Notes under the pieces: generated by a model | What the model was told of the DNA's origin: nothing | Database searches by the model: none | Seen by the model: the letters and a program-made list of their open reading frames with translations, nothing else | Position numbers and translations under genes: made by a program | Source of the DNA: Oculatella sp. LEGE 06141 | GTDB lineage: Bacteria > Cyanobacteriota > Cyanobacteriia > Elainellales > Elainellaceae | Direction: 5' to 3' | Length of the DNA stretch: 64,000 nt | NCBI RefSeq assembly: GCF_015207605.1 | Contig: NZ_JADEWO010000002.1 | Span: 62,001 to 126,000, forward strand | Shown here: positions 46,274 to 54,956 of the stretch, one piece after another | How positions within the stretch are numbered: the first letter of the stretch is position 1 | Layout of the letters: every line of letters starts with the position of its first letter

Positions 46274-47866
46274 ATGAAGTTATCTCAGCTTGCCGCTCAT
46301 TCAAGTGCAGTTCAATCGAATACAGTATTGCTTCGAGCCTGGTTAGTCATCACTATTGTTGTCATTATTGGTGTCTTTTTTCGGTTGGTCGATTTAGATT
46401 GGCGCGTACTGACGAATGATGAAACGTTAACGTTTTTGCGGATTTCGGGGTATTCAAAAAACGACCTGTTTACACAGGTTTTTAATGGGCAGGTTATTAC
46501 ACTTGGAGAGTTGCAACAGTATCAACGTCCCCATTTCGATCGCAGTCTGTTGGATGCCATTCGAGCCTTTGTCGGTCATCCCGAACACCCTCCTTTGTAT
46601 TACTTAATGGCGCGATTTTGGGTGCAGTTGTTTGGCAGTTCGGTCGAAGGTTTAAGAAGTTTATCTGCTCTGATTAGTCTCCTGGCTCTTCCCTGTATTT
46701 ACTGGCTCTGTCTGGAATTGTTTGGCTCGGCTCTGGTGGGTGGCATGGCGATCGCCCTGGTTGCAGTTTCTCCAATGCATCTTTTTCATGCCCAAAGCGC
46801 CCGCCAAAACAGTGCGTGGATTGTGATGATTTTGCTATCTAGCTGGCTGCTGCTGCGATCGATCCGGTTACGCACCCCGTCAAACTGGTGGCTGTATGCG
46901 GCAACGGTGGCGGTGGGCTTGTATACGCATCTTTTTTTCGGCTTTACCCTGCTGGGACATGGAATCTACGTCCTTTGGCTAGAGTCGGGTCGTCTGAGCC
47001 GGGTGGCGATCGCCTACCTCCGAGCGACCCTCATCGGCATCGTCGTGTTTACGCCCTGGATCGCTGTTATTGCTGTGCAGTGGCGCACCTTACCCAACCG
47101 CACGGCCAGAGATCTCCCTGTGCTTACACTGGTGCAACGCTGGGCCGTGAGCCTGAACGACGTGTTTTTCAATTTGGACGATCTGCGGGATGCTGCCCTG
47201 TTGGTTAATGGTGTAGCGTTGATGCTCGTGTTGCTGGTGGGCTATTCCCTCTACCTTCTCTGCCGTGATACGCCCAAACCTGTCTGGCTGTTTATTGTGA
47301 TTCAAATTGCCGTGCCGCTGCTGCTGTTGATCGGGCCTGATCTGATCCTGGGGGGACAGCGATCGGCAACCGGACGTTATCTGATTCCAGCCTTTTTGGG
47401 AATGCAGTTAGCCGTTGCCTATTGCATGAGTGTTTGCATTACCACTGCTCGTTCGCGGATGGTGCCCCTGTACCTCTGCCGATCGCTGGTTGTTCTACTC
47501 ATTTCCGGCGGAATCTTGACGGAACTGCTGTATCAAGGAGGGCCATTCAAAGCAGAACTCCGGCAGACGGCCTGGATTGCGAACCAGGCCGATCGCCCTT
47601 TGCTCATCAGCGATGCTGATGCGGGTATTACCGTGTTGCCACTGAGCTATCAGCTCAATCCTACGGTACAGTTACTTCTGGTTAAAGGAGAGATGACTCC
47701 CACCATTCCCGATCGCTTCACGGATGTGCTTTTGTTTCGACCGTCAGACGGATTAAAGACACGGTTACAGCAGCACAATTACCGTCTTGTGTCGGTTAAA
47801 CCCAGCGCAGTGCTAGACGGCAAACTGTGGCGCGTTGAACCAGCGCTGCAACCTGTGGAGCGGTGA
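46274..47866 (+). CDS. GT39 family membrane glycosyltransferase
   Basis: 530 residues with about ten to twelve membrane spans. The first periplasmic loop carries the family acidic motif (LDWRVLTNDETLTFLR) and EHPPLYYLMARFW, then GLRSLSALISL and HLFHAQSARQNSAW. The final 80 residues form a soluble domain. GT39 and ArnT-like enzymes transfer a sugar from a polyprenyl phosphate carrier to proteins or lipids on the outer face of the membrane. The nearby GT2 (DPM1-type) could make the donor. The target is unknown. Confidence 0.85.
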   Translation: MKLSQLAAHSSAVQSNTVLLRAWLVITIVVIIGVFFRLVDLDWRVLTNDETLTFLRISGYSKNDLFTQVFNGQVITLGELQQYQRPHFDRSLLDAIRAFVGHPEHPPLYYLMARFWVQLFGSSVEGLRSLSALISLLALPCIYWLCLELFGSALVGGMAIALVAVSPMHLFHAQSARQNSAWIVMILLSSWLLLRSIRLRTPSNWWLYAATVAVGLYTHLFFGFTLLGHGIYVLWLESGRLSRVAIAYLRATLIGIVVFTPWIAVIAVQWRTLPNRTARDLPVLTLVQRWAVSLNDVFFNLDDLRDAALLVNGVALMLVLLVGYSLYLLCRDTPKPVWLFIVIQIAVPLLLLIGPDLILGGQRSATGRYLIPAFLGMQLAVAYCMSVCITTARSRMVPLYLCRSLVVLLISGGILTELLYQGGPFKAELRQTAWIANQADRPLLISDADAGITVLPLSYQLNPTVQLLLVKGEMTPTIPDRFTDVLLFRPSDGLKTRLQQHNYRLVSVKPSAVLDGKLWRVEPALQPVER

Positions 47867-47920
47867 GCGGGGTTCATCAGGCGATCGTTCAATCTGGTTT
47901 ACCCCCCTCTAAACCATGCT

Positions 47921-48640
47921 CTAAGAGAAACTGCTCACCACGCGACCCGCTCGGCGGAACTGTTGAAAATAGGCTCGGCTGATCTCGTCGCCCTCGGTGG
48001 ATAGCGTATCAATGCCTATGCCGTTGCGTCCTTGGGCTTTGCCGGAACTGTGGATGTAGCATCTTTCACCCAGGTAAAGCCCCACATGAGTGGTTCGCTC
48101 TGGAGTGCCAAAAAAGACAAGGTCACCAGGGATAAGTGCCTCTAATGCAACGGGTTGGGTAAATGCCTCTTGTTGATAGGAGTCTCGGGGCACCCAAATG
48201 CCAGCGGATGCAAACGCCGTTTGCACTAAACCAGAACAGTCATAGTTGGGGCCAACCGTTCCACCCCATAGATAGTAATTCGGCTGCGACATCGTGGCGT
48301 AGGCGTAGGCAATCACGCTGGGAATCCGCGCCCGGATTTCTGCTTCTGTTAGGTCGATCGCCTCATATGGCGTTTCAGCCGGCTCGATTAAATCCAGATC
48401 TTCTAACGGTAGCCAGCCAGGATAGTTGTCCTCACATAATCTCACTTGCACTGCGGCTCCTGCCCCCTGCCCATCCGCATCGAACGGCAGCGATACGACG
48501 CGCAACTGGCGATTGGTTACTGCCTGGGTTGCTAATGCTGTCAGATCGGGTGAATCGTAAAGGTTGAGGTTGGCCTGACACTGGTATTCGACAGATTGAT
48601 TGGACTGGACGGTTGTTTGTAGTTGGGAAAGCAAAACCAT
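47921..48640 (-). CDS. C40 family peptidase (NlpC/P60) with SH3-like domain
   Basis: 239 residues. No clear signal peptide is seen. Residues 20-95 form a bacterial SH3-type domain (QANLNLYDSPDLTALATQAV, GWLPLEDLDLI). The NlpC/P60 domain follows: catalytic cysteine in NYDCSGLVQTAFASAG, histidine in TTHVGLYLGERCYIHSSGKA, with DLVFFG. Such enzymes cleave the D-gamma-glutamyl-diaminopimelate bond in peptidoglycan stem peptides. It closely resembles the AvPCP/NpPCP type of cyanobacterial cell wall peptidase. It is convergent with GT39 and divergent from the serine hydrolase. Confidence 0.9.
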   Translation of the reverse strand: MVLLSQLQTTVQSNQSVEYQCQANLNLYDSPDLTALATQAVTNRQLRVVSLPFDADGQGAGAAVQVRLCEDNYPGWLPLEDLDLIEPAETPYEAIDLTEAEIRARIPSVIAYAYATMSQPNYYLWGGTVGPNYDCSGLVQTAFASAGIWVPRDSYQQEAFTQPVALEALIPGDLVFFGTPERTTHVGLYLGERCYIHSSGKAQGRNGIGIDTLSTEGDEISRAYFQQFRRAGRVVSSFS

Positions 48641-48758
48641 GATACAGAGACAAAAATCTTTAAATCACAAGGTAGGTCAGGCCGATTGAGCGTTCAGAAC
48701 CAATGGTTACAATTGACAAGCCAAAGTTTAGCGTCTACATATCCTTTGAGGTTTGATC

Positions 48759-49697
48759 ATGCCATTCTTTCAGCGAGATGAACAACTAGAACAGCTAGGC
48801 GATCGCCTCCTGGAAGCCACATGGTCAGAATTTCCAGGACTGGCTCGCAACCAAATTGCCCTGACCTGGGTTGTTTATGACGATCCGGTACCCGTGAATA
48901 CGGGCGGTGCGCTAACACCGCATGAGTTCTGGCAACGTCCGGTGCGAGGATTTGCCTACCGGGGCGTTGAATGCATCTATCCGGCTAGCGTGGTCAAGCT
49001 GTTTTACCTGGTGGCCGTCTATGAGTGGCTTGAAAAGGGAATGGTGACCCAGTCGGACGAACTCGATCGCGCCATTCGAGACATGATCATCGACTCCAGT
49101 AACGACGCGACCAGCCTGGTTGTGGATGTGTTGACTGGAACCACCAGCGGTCCAGAGTTACCGTCTCCTCCCTTTGAAACCTGGAAAAACCAGCGCAACA
49201 TGGTCAACCGCTACTTTCAGTCCTTTAACTGGGAAGAGCTAGAAACGATCAACGTCAACCAAAAAACCTGGTGTGATGGCCCCTATGGCAGAGAGCGGGC
49301 GTTTTTAGGGGAAACAATGGACAACCGCAATCGGTTGACTACCAATGCCACAGCGCGGTTATTGCACAGCATCATAGGAGGAGTGGCCGTGTCGGCGCGG
49401 CGATCGCAAACCATGATGGATTTAATGAAACGCAGTCTGCATCCGGCTGATTTGGCGGCTGATCCCGAAAATCAAGTGACTGGCTTCTTAGGAGCCGGAT
49501 TGCCCCAAACGGCTCAACTGTGGTCGAAGGCGGGTTTAACGAGTCGCGTTCGCCATGATGCAGCCTACATTGAAATCCCAGACCATCGCCCTTATTTGTT
49601 GGTGGTCTTCACAGAAGATAAGCCCCACAGTCAAAATGAAGCCATCTTGCCCTTTGTGTCTCAACAAGTGGCGGCTGCGGTTCGTGGTTTGTCTTAA
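48759..49697 (+). CDS. serine hydrolase of the class A beta-lactamase fold
   Basis: 312 residues from the ATG at 48759. It has the SxxK motif in YPASVVKLFYLVAVYEW (nucleophilic serine), an SDN-like triad in IIDSSNDATSLVVD, and a KTG-like motif in WSKAGLTSRVRH. A long insert lies between the second and third motifs. No signal peptide is obvious. Class A lactamase fold proteins of this kind are common in cyanobacteria and are better viewed as wall-related or esterase-like hydrolases than as resistance genes. An 18-bp imperfect tandem repeat follows its stop at 49703-49738. Confidence 0.8.
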   Translation: MPFFQRDEQLEQLGDRLLEATWSEFPGLARNQIALTWVVYDDPVPVNTGGALTPHEFWQRPVRGFAYRGVECIYPASVVKLFYLVAVYEWLEKGMVTQSDELDRAIRDMIIDSSNDATSLVVDVLTGTTSGPELPSPPFETWKNQRNMVNRYFQSFNWEELETINVNQKTWCDGPYGRERAFLGETMDNRNRLTTNATARLLHSIIGGVAVSARRSQTMMDLMKRSLHPADLAADPENQVTGFLGAGLPQTAQLWSKAGLTSRVRHDAAYIEIPDHRPYLLVVFTEDKPHSQNEAILPFVSQQVAAAVRGLS

Positions 49698-49702
49698 TTT
49701 TT

Positions 49703-49738
49703 CTCTATTTTGGGGTAAAACTCTATTTTGAGGTAAAA
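49703..49738. repeat. 18-bp imperfect tandem repeat
   Basis: CTCTATTTTGGGGTAAAA (49703-49720) and CTCTATTTTGAGGTAAAA (49721-49738) differ at one base and lie just after the serine hydrolase stop. Confidence 0.75.
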
Positions 49739-49812
49739 GGCTCAGTGGCACACGTTTATTGGTCTTACGTCACTCAGCCTGGAACTGTCTGTCGCTCTGC
49801 CACTCACGATCA

Positions 49813-51528
49813 ATGCCTGCGATATCGTTTTCTTCCCACTCTCTATCGAACCGCTTCCTACTGACCCTTGTCGGGTTATTGCTGCTGTGTGGTGTTCTGT
49901 TCTTTTGGCAACTGGATGGCTACACGCTGTTCAACATCACCGAAGCGAAACAAGCAGAAATTGCCCGCCAAATTTGGGTGCGACAGGATTGGATTACGCC
50001 GGTTTACAACGGCGACATTTATTTTGATAAACCGATTTTGCTGCACTGGTTGATTGCGATCGGGTTTCGGCTGTTTGGCTTAAACGAATGGGCGGTGCGG
50101 CTGCCGTCGGCGGTGTCGGCAACGGGTCTGGTTCTCATTACCTGGGGCTTTGTGGCACGGTTCGCCAACTCCCGCATTGCGCTTCTGGCGGCTACCATGC
50201 TGGCTGCCAATCCGTTTACTTTTGCTCTGGGGCGAACCGGACAGCACGACATGCTGCTGACGGTATTTATGACAGCAGCACTGTACTGCTGGTATTGGGC
50301 CTACAGCACGGGGCAACGCCAGGGGTATTTATGGTTTTTTGCCTGCCTGGGGCTGGCTGTTTTAGCGAAAGGGCCGCTGGCACTGGTGCTATGCAGTTTG
50401 GCGATCGCCGTTTTCTTAACCGCTGTAGGCCGCTGGCGTGAGCAATTCGCCACAGTGCCGTGGAGATGGGGACTCACCCTTTTTGGAGCCATTACCTTTC
50501 CCTGGTATCTCTTGGTGCTGTACGCGAACGGCTGGAATTTTGTTGATCAATCCTTCGTCTTTAACAATGTCGATCGCTTTGTTACGGCAAACTTAAATCA
50601 AGTCGGCCCCTGGTGGTACTATCTGCCCCTGCTGCTAGTTGGTTTTTTCCCCTGGGTGCTGCCGCTCCTCCAAACCCTGGTTCAAGCGCCTCGGCAGGGC
50701 TGGTTGCGGTTGCGCTACTGGCGGCACCAGGCACCCGCTCAGCAGATAGGTCTATTTATGACGATCTGGCTACTGACGGTGCTGGTTTTTATGAGCGTCG
50801 CCGCAACTAAACTGCCGTGGTACATCAATCCTGGATTCCCGGCATTGGCCTATCTTTGCGCTCAAGCGTGGGAACGGCAGATGGCTACGCCTGGTCGCTG
50901 GCAACAGTTGACACTCAAACTGACCGGGCTGGGTTATGTGCTGATGGCGATCGCCTTTCTGGTGCTGCCTCGCCTGTTGCCAAATGAGCCTGTGCTTCAA
51001 AGCATCCAAAACACAGGTGCCCTGTGGATACTGACCCTGATTCATGTAGGGGCGGCTGTTGCTGTATTCTTCAGCCTGCTGCGTGCCCAGGCGGTATGGG
51101 CATGGTGGGGAAGCCTGGTTGCCTTTAGTTGCGTGGCGTTAACCCTGGTGAGTTTAGTGTTGCCTGTTTTAGATGTTCAGGTGTTGGGTGGGCGTTTGTT
51201 GCCGCTGGCAGAGGTGTTGCAGCAAGAAACCTGTGAAGCCTGTGCAGATAGCCTGCCATCCGCCTTTGGAGTGGGCGATCCAAGTCTAAATTTCTATAGC
51301 CGTCTCAGCTATATCAAGCGTTTTGAAGAACCGTATGAGTTGGACATGGAACTTCAGCGGTCTCAGCGGTTGCTGCTCGTAACGAAAGAGTCCACCCTTG
51401 AGCACTTTGGGGTGAATCTCAGTTGTCACCAGCCGGATTATGTTTTTGATGACATTAAGCTGTTCATTGTGTCGCCAGACAGCGACTTCTCGCCAAATAC
51501 CTGCGGACTGGCAGATGGCGATCGCTAA
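49813..51528 (+). CDS. GT39/ArnT-like glycosyltransferase
   Basis: 571 residues from the ATG at 49813; the frame is open back to 49759. About eleven to twelve membrane spans are predicted. The ArnT signature is clear near the start: LFNITEAKQAEIARQIWVRQ, DWITPVYNGDIYFDKPILLH and WAVRLPSAVSATGLVL, then GRTGQHDMLLTVFMTAAL, VLAKGPLAL and FPWYLLVLYANGW. The C-terminal 100 residues form a periplasmic domain. It likely transfers a sugar from a polyprenyl phosphate donor to an envelope acceptor. It is the second GT39 within 4 kb and is not closely similar to the first. Confidence 0.9.
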   Translation: MPAISFSSHSLSNRFLLTLVGLLLLCGVLFFWQLDGYTLFNITEAKQAEIARQIWVRQDWITPVYNGDIYFDKPILLHWLIAIGFRLFGLNEWAVRLPSAVSATGLVLITWGFVARFANSRIALLAATMLAANPFTFALGRTGQHDMLLTVFMTAALYCWYWAYSTGQRQGYLWFFACLGLAVLAKGPLALVLCSLAIAVFLTAVGRWREQFATVPWRWGLTLFGAITFPWYLLVLYANGWNFVDQSFVFNNVDRFVTANLNQVGPWWYYLPLLLVGFFPWVLPLLQTLVQAPRQGWLRLRYWRHQAPAQQIGLFMTIWLLTVLVFMSVAATKLPWYINPGFPALAYLCAQAWERQMATPGRWQQLTLKLTGLGYVLMAIAFLVLPRLLPNEPVLQSIQNTGALWILTLIHVGAAVAVFFSLLRAQAVWAWWGSLVAFSCVALTLVSLVLPVLDVQVLGGRLLPLAEVLQQETCEACADSLPSAFGVGDPSLNFYSRLSYIKRFEEPYELDMELQRSQRLLLVTKESTLEHFGVNLSCHQPDYVFDDIKLFIVSPDSDFSPNTCGLADGDR

Positions 51529-51936
51529 CTCCCCCAGCCCCGGAGGGACTTCCGAACCGATTTTGTTTCAAAGTTCCCCAGACCTGGGAGCTTGCGCCTG
51601 CGGTAAGCCAGAACAAGGGTTGGCGATTTAGCAAAATGGGCAGTAGATTCGGGTAGGAAGCTGTACTCCAAAGTCTTGCATCTCACCATCGCTTAGAATG
51701 GAAAACCGACCCACCTAAACGTAAAGGCTTTGTTACTTCTCTAAGAGGATGTTTTAAATGTCCTATTGTTCGGTAGCCAAACGGTTGACATCTCCTAAAT
51801 CCCCTTTTGAGGGAGGGGCGGTCAGCTCGGCAGATACCCAATGAACACGACAGGCCAGTTCTTAAACAGCCTCGAATCACCTTTAAACCACTCTTGACTT
51901 GCTCTAGATTTTGTCAGCCAACCTGGGAGAATAAGC
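51529..51936. other. intergenic region
   Basis: No gene is seen. It includes a C-rich stretch (51529-51546) and the palindromic CCCCTTTTGAGGGAGGGG (51802-51819), of the type often found as dispersed intergenic sequence in filamentous cyanobacteria. Confidence 0.4.
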
Positions 51937-52377
51937 ATGCTGCTTTTTCGCAAATATACAGTTTGTGTTTCCGTCGTCACTGTTCTGAGTATTTTGGCAA
52001 CGAGCTGTAGTGAAAGCAAAGTGTCCCAGTGCAATCAGCTCATTGAAATTGCGAACGGTGTCGTGACTGATGTCCAAACTGTCACTCAAACGGCCAAAGG
52101 CCCCCAAGACACTCAGGCAATGGAAAAAATAGCCAATACAACGGCTCAAGCTAGATCGGAAATGGAATCACTCCAGTTCGCAGACGAGCGCCTTCAAGCC
52201 TATCAAACCCGGTTCATCTCAATGTATTCGGATACGAGTCAGGCCACCAACGCGATGGTGACTGCCGTCAGTAGCCAGGATGCAGAGGCGGCACAGCAAG
52301 CATTTGATGCCCTCCAAGATGCCACCGAACGAGAGTCTCCGTTAGTAGAGGAAGTTAACACGTATTGCAATAACTGA
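51937..52377 (+). CDS. small secreted lipoprotein, hypothetical
   Basis: 146 residues with a type II signal peptide ending in the lipobox LATSC, so residue 24 or so should be lipidated. The mature part is a helical bundle-like domain with heptad patterning (IANGVVTDVQTVTQTAK, MEKIANTTAQARSEMESL, RLQAYQTRFISMYSDTSQAT), and two cysteines (SQCNQL near the start and TYCNN at the end) could form a disulfide. No family is recognised. It is placed in the envelope by its signal only. Confidence 0.8.
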   Translation: MLLFRKYTVCVSVVTVLSILATSCSESKVSQCNQLIEIANGVVTDVQTVTQTAKGPQDTQAMEKIANTTAQARSEMESLQFADERLQAYQTRFISMYSDTSQATNAMVTAVSSQDAEAAQQAFDALQDATERESPLVEEVNTYCNN

Positions 52378-52405
52378 TTGCGCCAAATTGCATCTGTGGT
52401 ATAGT
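52378..52405 (+). promoter_or_regulatory. candidate sigma-70 promoter
   Basis: TTGCGC at 52378-52383 and TATAGT at 52400-52405 are separated by 16 nt. The -35 box overlaps the end of the lipoprotein gene. Confidence 0.45.
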
Positions 52406-53086
52406 GTTACGGAAATTTAATCGTTATACGGAATCCGTTTTACATGGGCTGGACATCAGGTTCATTGAGCCGAAGTGATTCTCCCAAGTCAAGCGGGTAC
52501 GCGCCTCGTCATTTTCATTCAATAGAGTGTGAACCGGGTTGCGTGTATAACGTTATTCAGTCAGAGTAGAGCATCCCAGGAGCGTTATCTTTGGCTTGTT
52601 AGGAACGAGCACCTACACTATGCGAAGCAAACGATAAGCTCAATCCGGAGCGATCGTGTTCAGTCATGACGATGAATCAGCCTGATTCAGTAGCGTCGTT
52701 ACTATTCATTACCCTGAAGATCTTGGAAAGAAGGACTATCCATCTTTTTGGTGTTGGGCTTGAATGGCAAGTCATTCAAGCTGTATCCCAACCTGGCTAG
52801 ACGTTGAGTTAATTGGCATAGTGTGGTGTTGTCAGCACCAAGAATTCATCAAAACCTCACCTAAATGTGTTCGGAAGGTAAAGTTGTTCTCCAGATTGGG
52901 CATCCTATTGATAGCTAGCTGTTAACCAGAGACAACAATTCTACCAACCTAAATAGCAACATTTGTTGTGTGTTTGATTCAGCCATTCTGTAGCTGGGTC
53001 TGATTCAGTGTGCTGAAAAGTAAATCATTTCAACAGCGAGTAACTCAGGGTGTTCTACCAACTGAAGTTACTCAGAAGGATGAATA
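52378..53086. other. long leader / intergenic region before the RTX gene
   Basis: No gene is supported in these 709 nt. A plausible sigma-70 promoter lies at 52378-52405, which would leave a 5' leader of about 680 nt in front of the beta-helix gene. A small palindrome (ACGGAATCCGT, 52427-52437) follows the promoter. Confidence 0.5.
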
Positions 53087-54853
53087 ATGAGCGTTATCAC
53101 AGTTACAAACACTGCGGATTTCGGGCAAGGATCACTACGAGATGCAATTAGTCAAGCTCAGGCAGGGGACACTATTAGGTTTGCTCCTAGCCTTGCCAAT
53201 CAGACAATTGCTGTTACAGGGCGTCAACTTCACATCGATAAAGACCTCACAATTGATGGTGCCAATGCTCCCAATCTAAAAATCAGTGGTAACCAACGCA
53301 ATCGAGTTTTTTTTGTTAGTCAGGCTGGCACAAATGGCGCAAAAGGTGGAAGGTTCACACTCAAGAACTTAACCGTTTCTGATGGTTTTATCGCCAATGA
53401 TCGGGGTGGGGCGATCGACGTTAGAGACGGTGGCACCTTAACAGTAGACAACGTTCAGTTCTACAACAATGTGTCTAAGGCTGGGGCTATTTCGGCACGG
53501 AAAAATACAACTGTTACCGTCCTTAATAGCAAATTTGATGGCAACGATGGCGCTACTTTAAATACTGGTTTGGTCGGCGGTGTATCGCCGACCAGTGGTG
53601 CTATCAGCGTCTTGCATGAAAGCAAACTAACGGTCAAAAACAGCGAGTTCACCAACAACAAAGGAAATCATGGTGGAGCCGTTGGTGCCCTGTTTACCGA
53701 AACCCTGGTGGAAAACTCGACGTTCCTCAACAACATCGGCACCGGGTTTGGAGGCGGACTCTATGTTGATGGAGCCAGTGTGCCGACAAAAGACAAGTAC
53801 ATGGCAGAAGGGAAATCCCAAAATACTCCAGGTCGCAACATTGTAGTTCGCAATAGCCGATTTGAGGGCAATAGTGCCGTTGCTTTTGGGGGCGGTATTG
53901 CTATCTGGGGATATGACCATGACTACGTCACGATCGAAGACAGTACGATTGTGAAAAATGAGGTCAGCAAGGCACCTAATGGCACCTCGAAAGGCGGTGG
54001 AATTCGACTGTCTGGTTTTACCAACATCAAAAATACCGTCATTTCCAACAACACATCGCAGTCAGAAGGCGGTGGCTTGTGGTTTGACGGAGGCGTACCC
54101 ATTAACGTTACCGACAGCCAATTTTCTGGCAACAAGGCGGCTGGCTCGGACGGCAACGGGTCTGGTGGTGCCATCTACAACGGTCTGTGGAATTCCCAAA
54201 TTAACGTCAGCAATACCAACTTTAATGGGAACTTTGCCGGCAGTGATGCAGGTGCTATTTTTACGCTGCATCGCAAATCAGCCAGTATCAAGAACTCTAT
54301 CTTTGATGGCAACACGGCTGGCAATGGCTCTCTAAATCAGCAATCCAATATGGATGTGTTTGGCGGTGCAGCAAATAATTATCTGCGATCGCCCAACAAA
54401 ACGCTGATTCAAGGCGACAACTTGAGTAACGAACTCAAAGGTGGAGGCGGTAGCGATCGCTTGCATGGCGGTGATGGCAACGATTCACTGTTCGGCGGCG
54501 GTGGCGATGATGTGCTAATCGGCGGTAAAGGCAATGATATTCTGATGGGTCAAGATGGAAATGATGTGTTGGTCAGCACCTCAGGACAAGATAGCCTCAC
54601 TGGCGGAGCCGGAAAGGATACCTTCGTCATCAATAATACAGACGGCTATGCCATCCTGAAGGACTTTAAGCGAGTAAACGATATCCTTCAACTACCGGGA
54701 ACGGCGGCTAACTATAACCTGTCTGCAACCACTAAAAATGGGGCATCTGGTGTCGGTGTTTTCAACGAGCAAAATGGCAACCTCGTAGCCTTCATTGAAA
54801 ACGCTCCATTGAATGTATTGAGCCTGACTGCAAACTACGTTAAGTACGTTTAA
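53087..54853 (+). CDS. right-handed beta-helix protein with RTX calcium-binding repeats
   Basis: 588 residues, AAGGA before the ATG, no N-terminal signal peptide. It starts VTNTADFGQGSLRDAISQAQ, the common opening of cyanobacterial beta-helix proteins. Residues 80-430 are repeated beta-helix coils with N-N-x-A/G and GGA(I/V) turns (NSKFDGNDGAT, NSEFTNNKGNHGGAVGA, DSQFSGNKAAG). Residues 440-510 carry RTX nonapeptides (GGDGNDSLFGGGGDDVLIGG, GKGNDILMGQDGNDVL), which bind calcium. A short C-terminal domain follows (TFVINNTDGYAILKDFKRVN). RTX proteins leave the cell through type I secretion guided by the C-terminus; no type I exporter is in this window. It could be an adhesin, matrix or surface protein; enzymatic activity is not evident. 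Confidence 0.88.
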   Translation: MSVITVTNTADFGQGSLRDAISQAQAGDTIRFAPSLANQTIAVTGRQLHIDKDLTIDGANAPNLKISGNQRNRVFFVSQAGTNGAKGGRFTLKNLTVSDGFIANDRGGAIDVRDGGTLTVDNVQFYNNVSKAGAISARKNTTVTVLNSKFDGNDGATLNTGLVGGVSPTSGAISVLHESKLTVKNSEFTNNKGNHGGAVGALFTETLVENSTFLNNIGTGFGGGLYVDGASVPTKDKYMAEGKSQNTPGRNIVVRNSRFEGNSAVAFGGGIAIWGYDHDYVTIEDSTIVKNEVSKAPNGTSKGGGIRLSGFTNIKNTVISNNTSQSEGGGLWFDGGVPINVTDSQFSGNKAAGSDGNGSGGAIYNGLWNSQINVSNTNFNGNFAGSDAGAIFTLHRKSASIKNSIFDGNTAGNGSLNQQSNMDVFGGAANNYLRSPNKTLIQGDNLSNELKGGGGSDRLHGGDGNDSLFGGGGDDVLIGGKGNDILMGQDGNDVLVSTSGQDSLTGGAGKDTFVINNTDGYAILKDFKRVNDILQLPGTAANYNLSATTKNGASGVGVFNEQNGNLVAFIENAPLNVLSLTANYVKYV

Positions 54854-54904
54854 GGTTCAGACTCCATCACCGTTAAGCCTCCACTGAGGCCAATCTAAGA
54901 CCAT

Positions 54905-54956
54905 AACGCAGCACTCCTTTGATCTCAAACTTCTATCTCAAAAGGGTGCTGCGTTT
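54905..54956. terminator. bidirectional terminator between RTX and dipeptidase genes
   Basis: AACGCAGCAC-CCTTTGA-type arm at 54905 pairs with TCAAAAGGGTGCTGCGTT ending at 54955, with one bulged base and a loop of about 15 nt. TTTCAT follows. The right arm touches the stop codon of the convergent dipeptidase gene. Confidence 0.7.

Noticed and set aside
48759-49697. Acquired beta-lactamase resistance gene
   Set aside because: Composition matches the neighbours, there is no signal peptide, no mobile element is near, and such folds are common in cyanobacteria.
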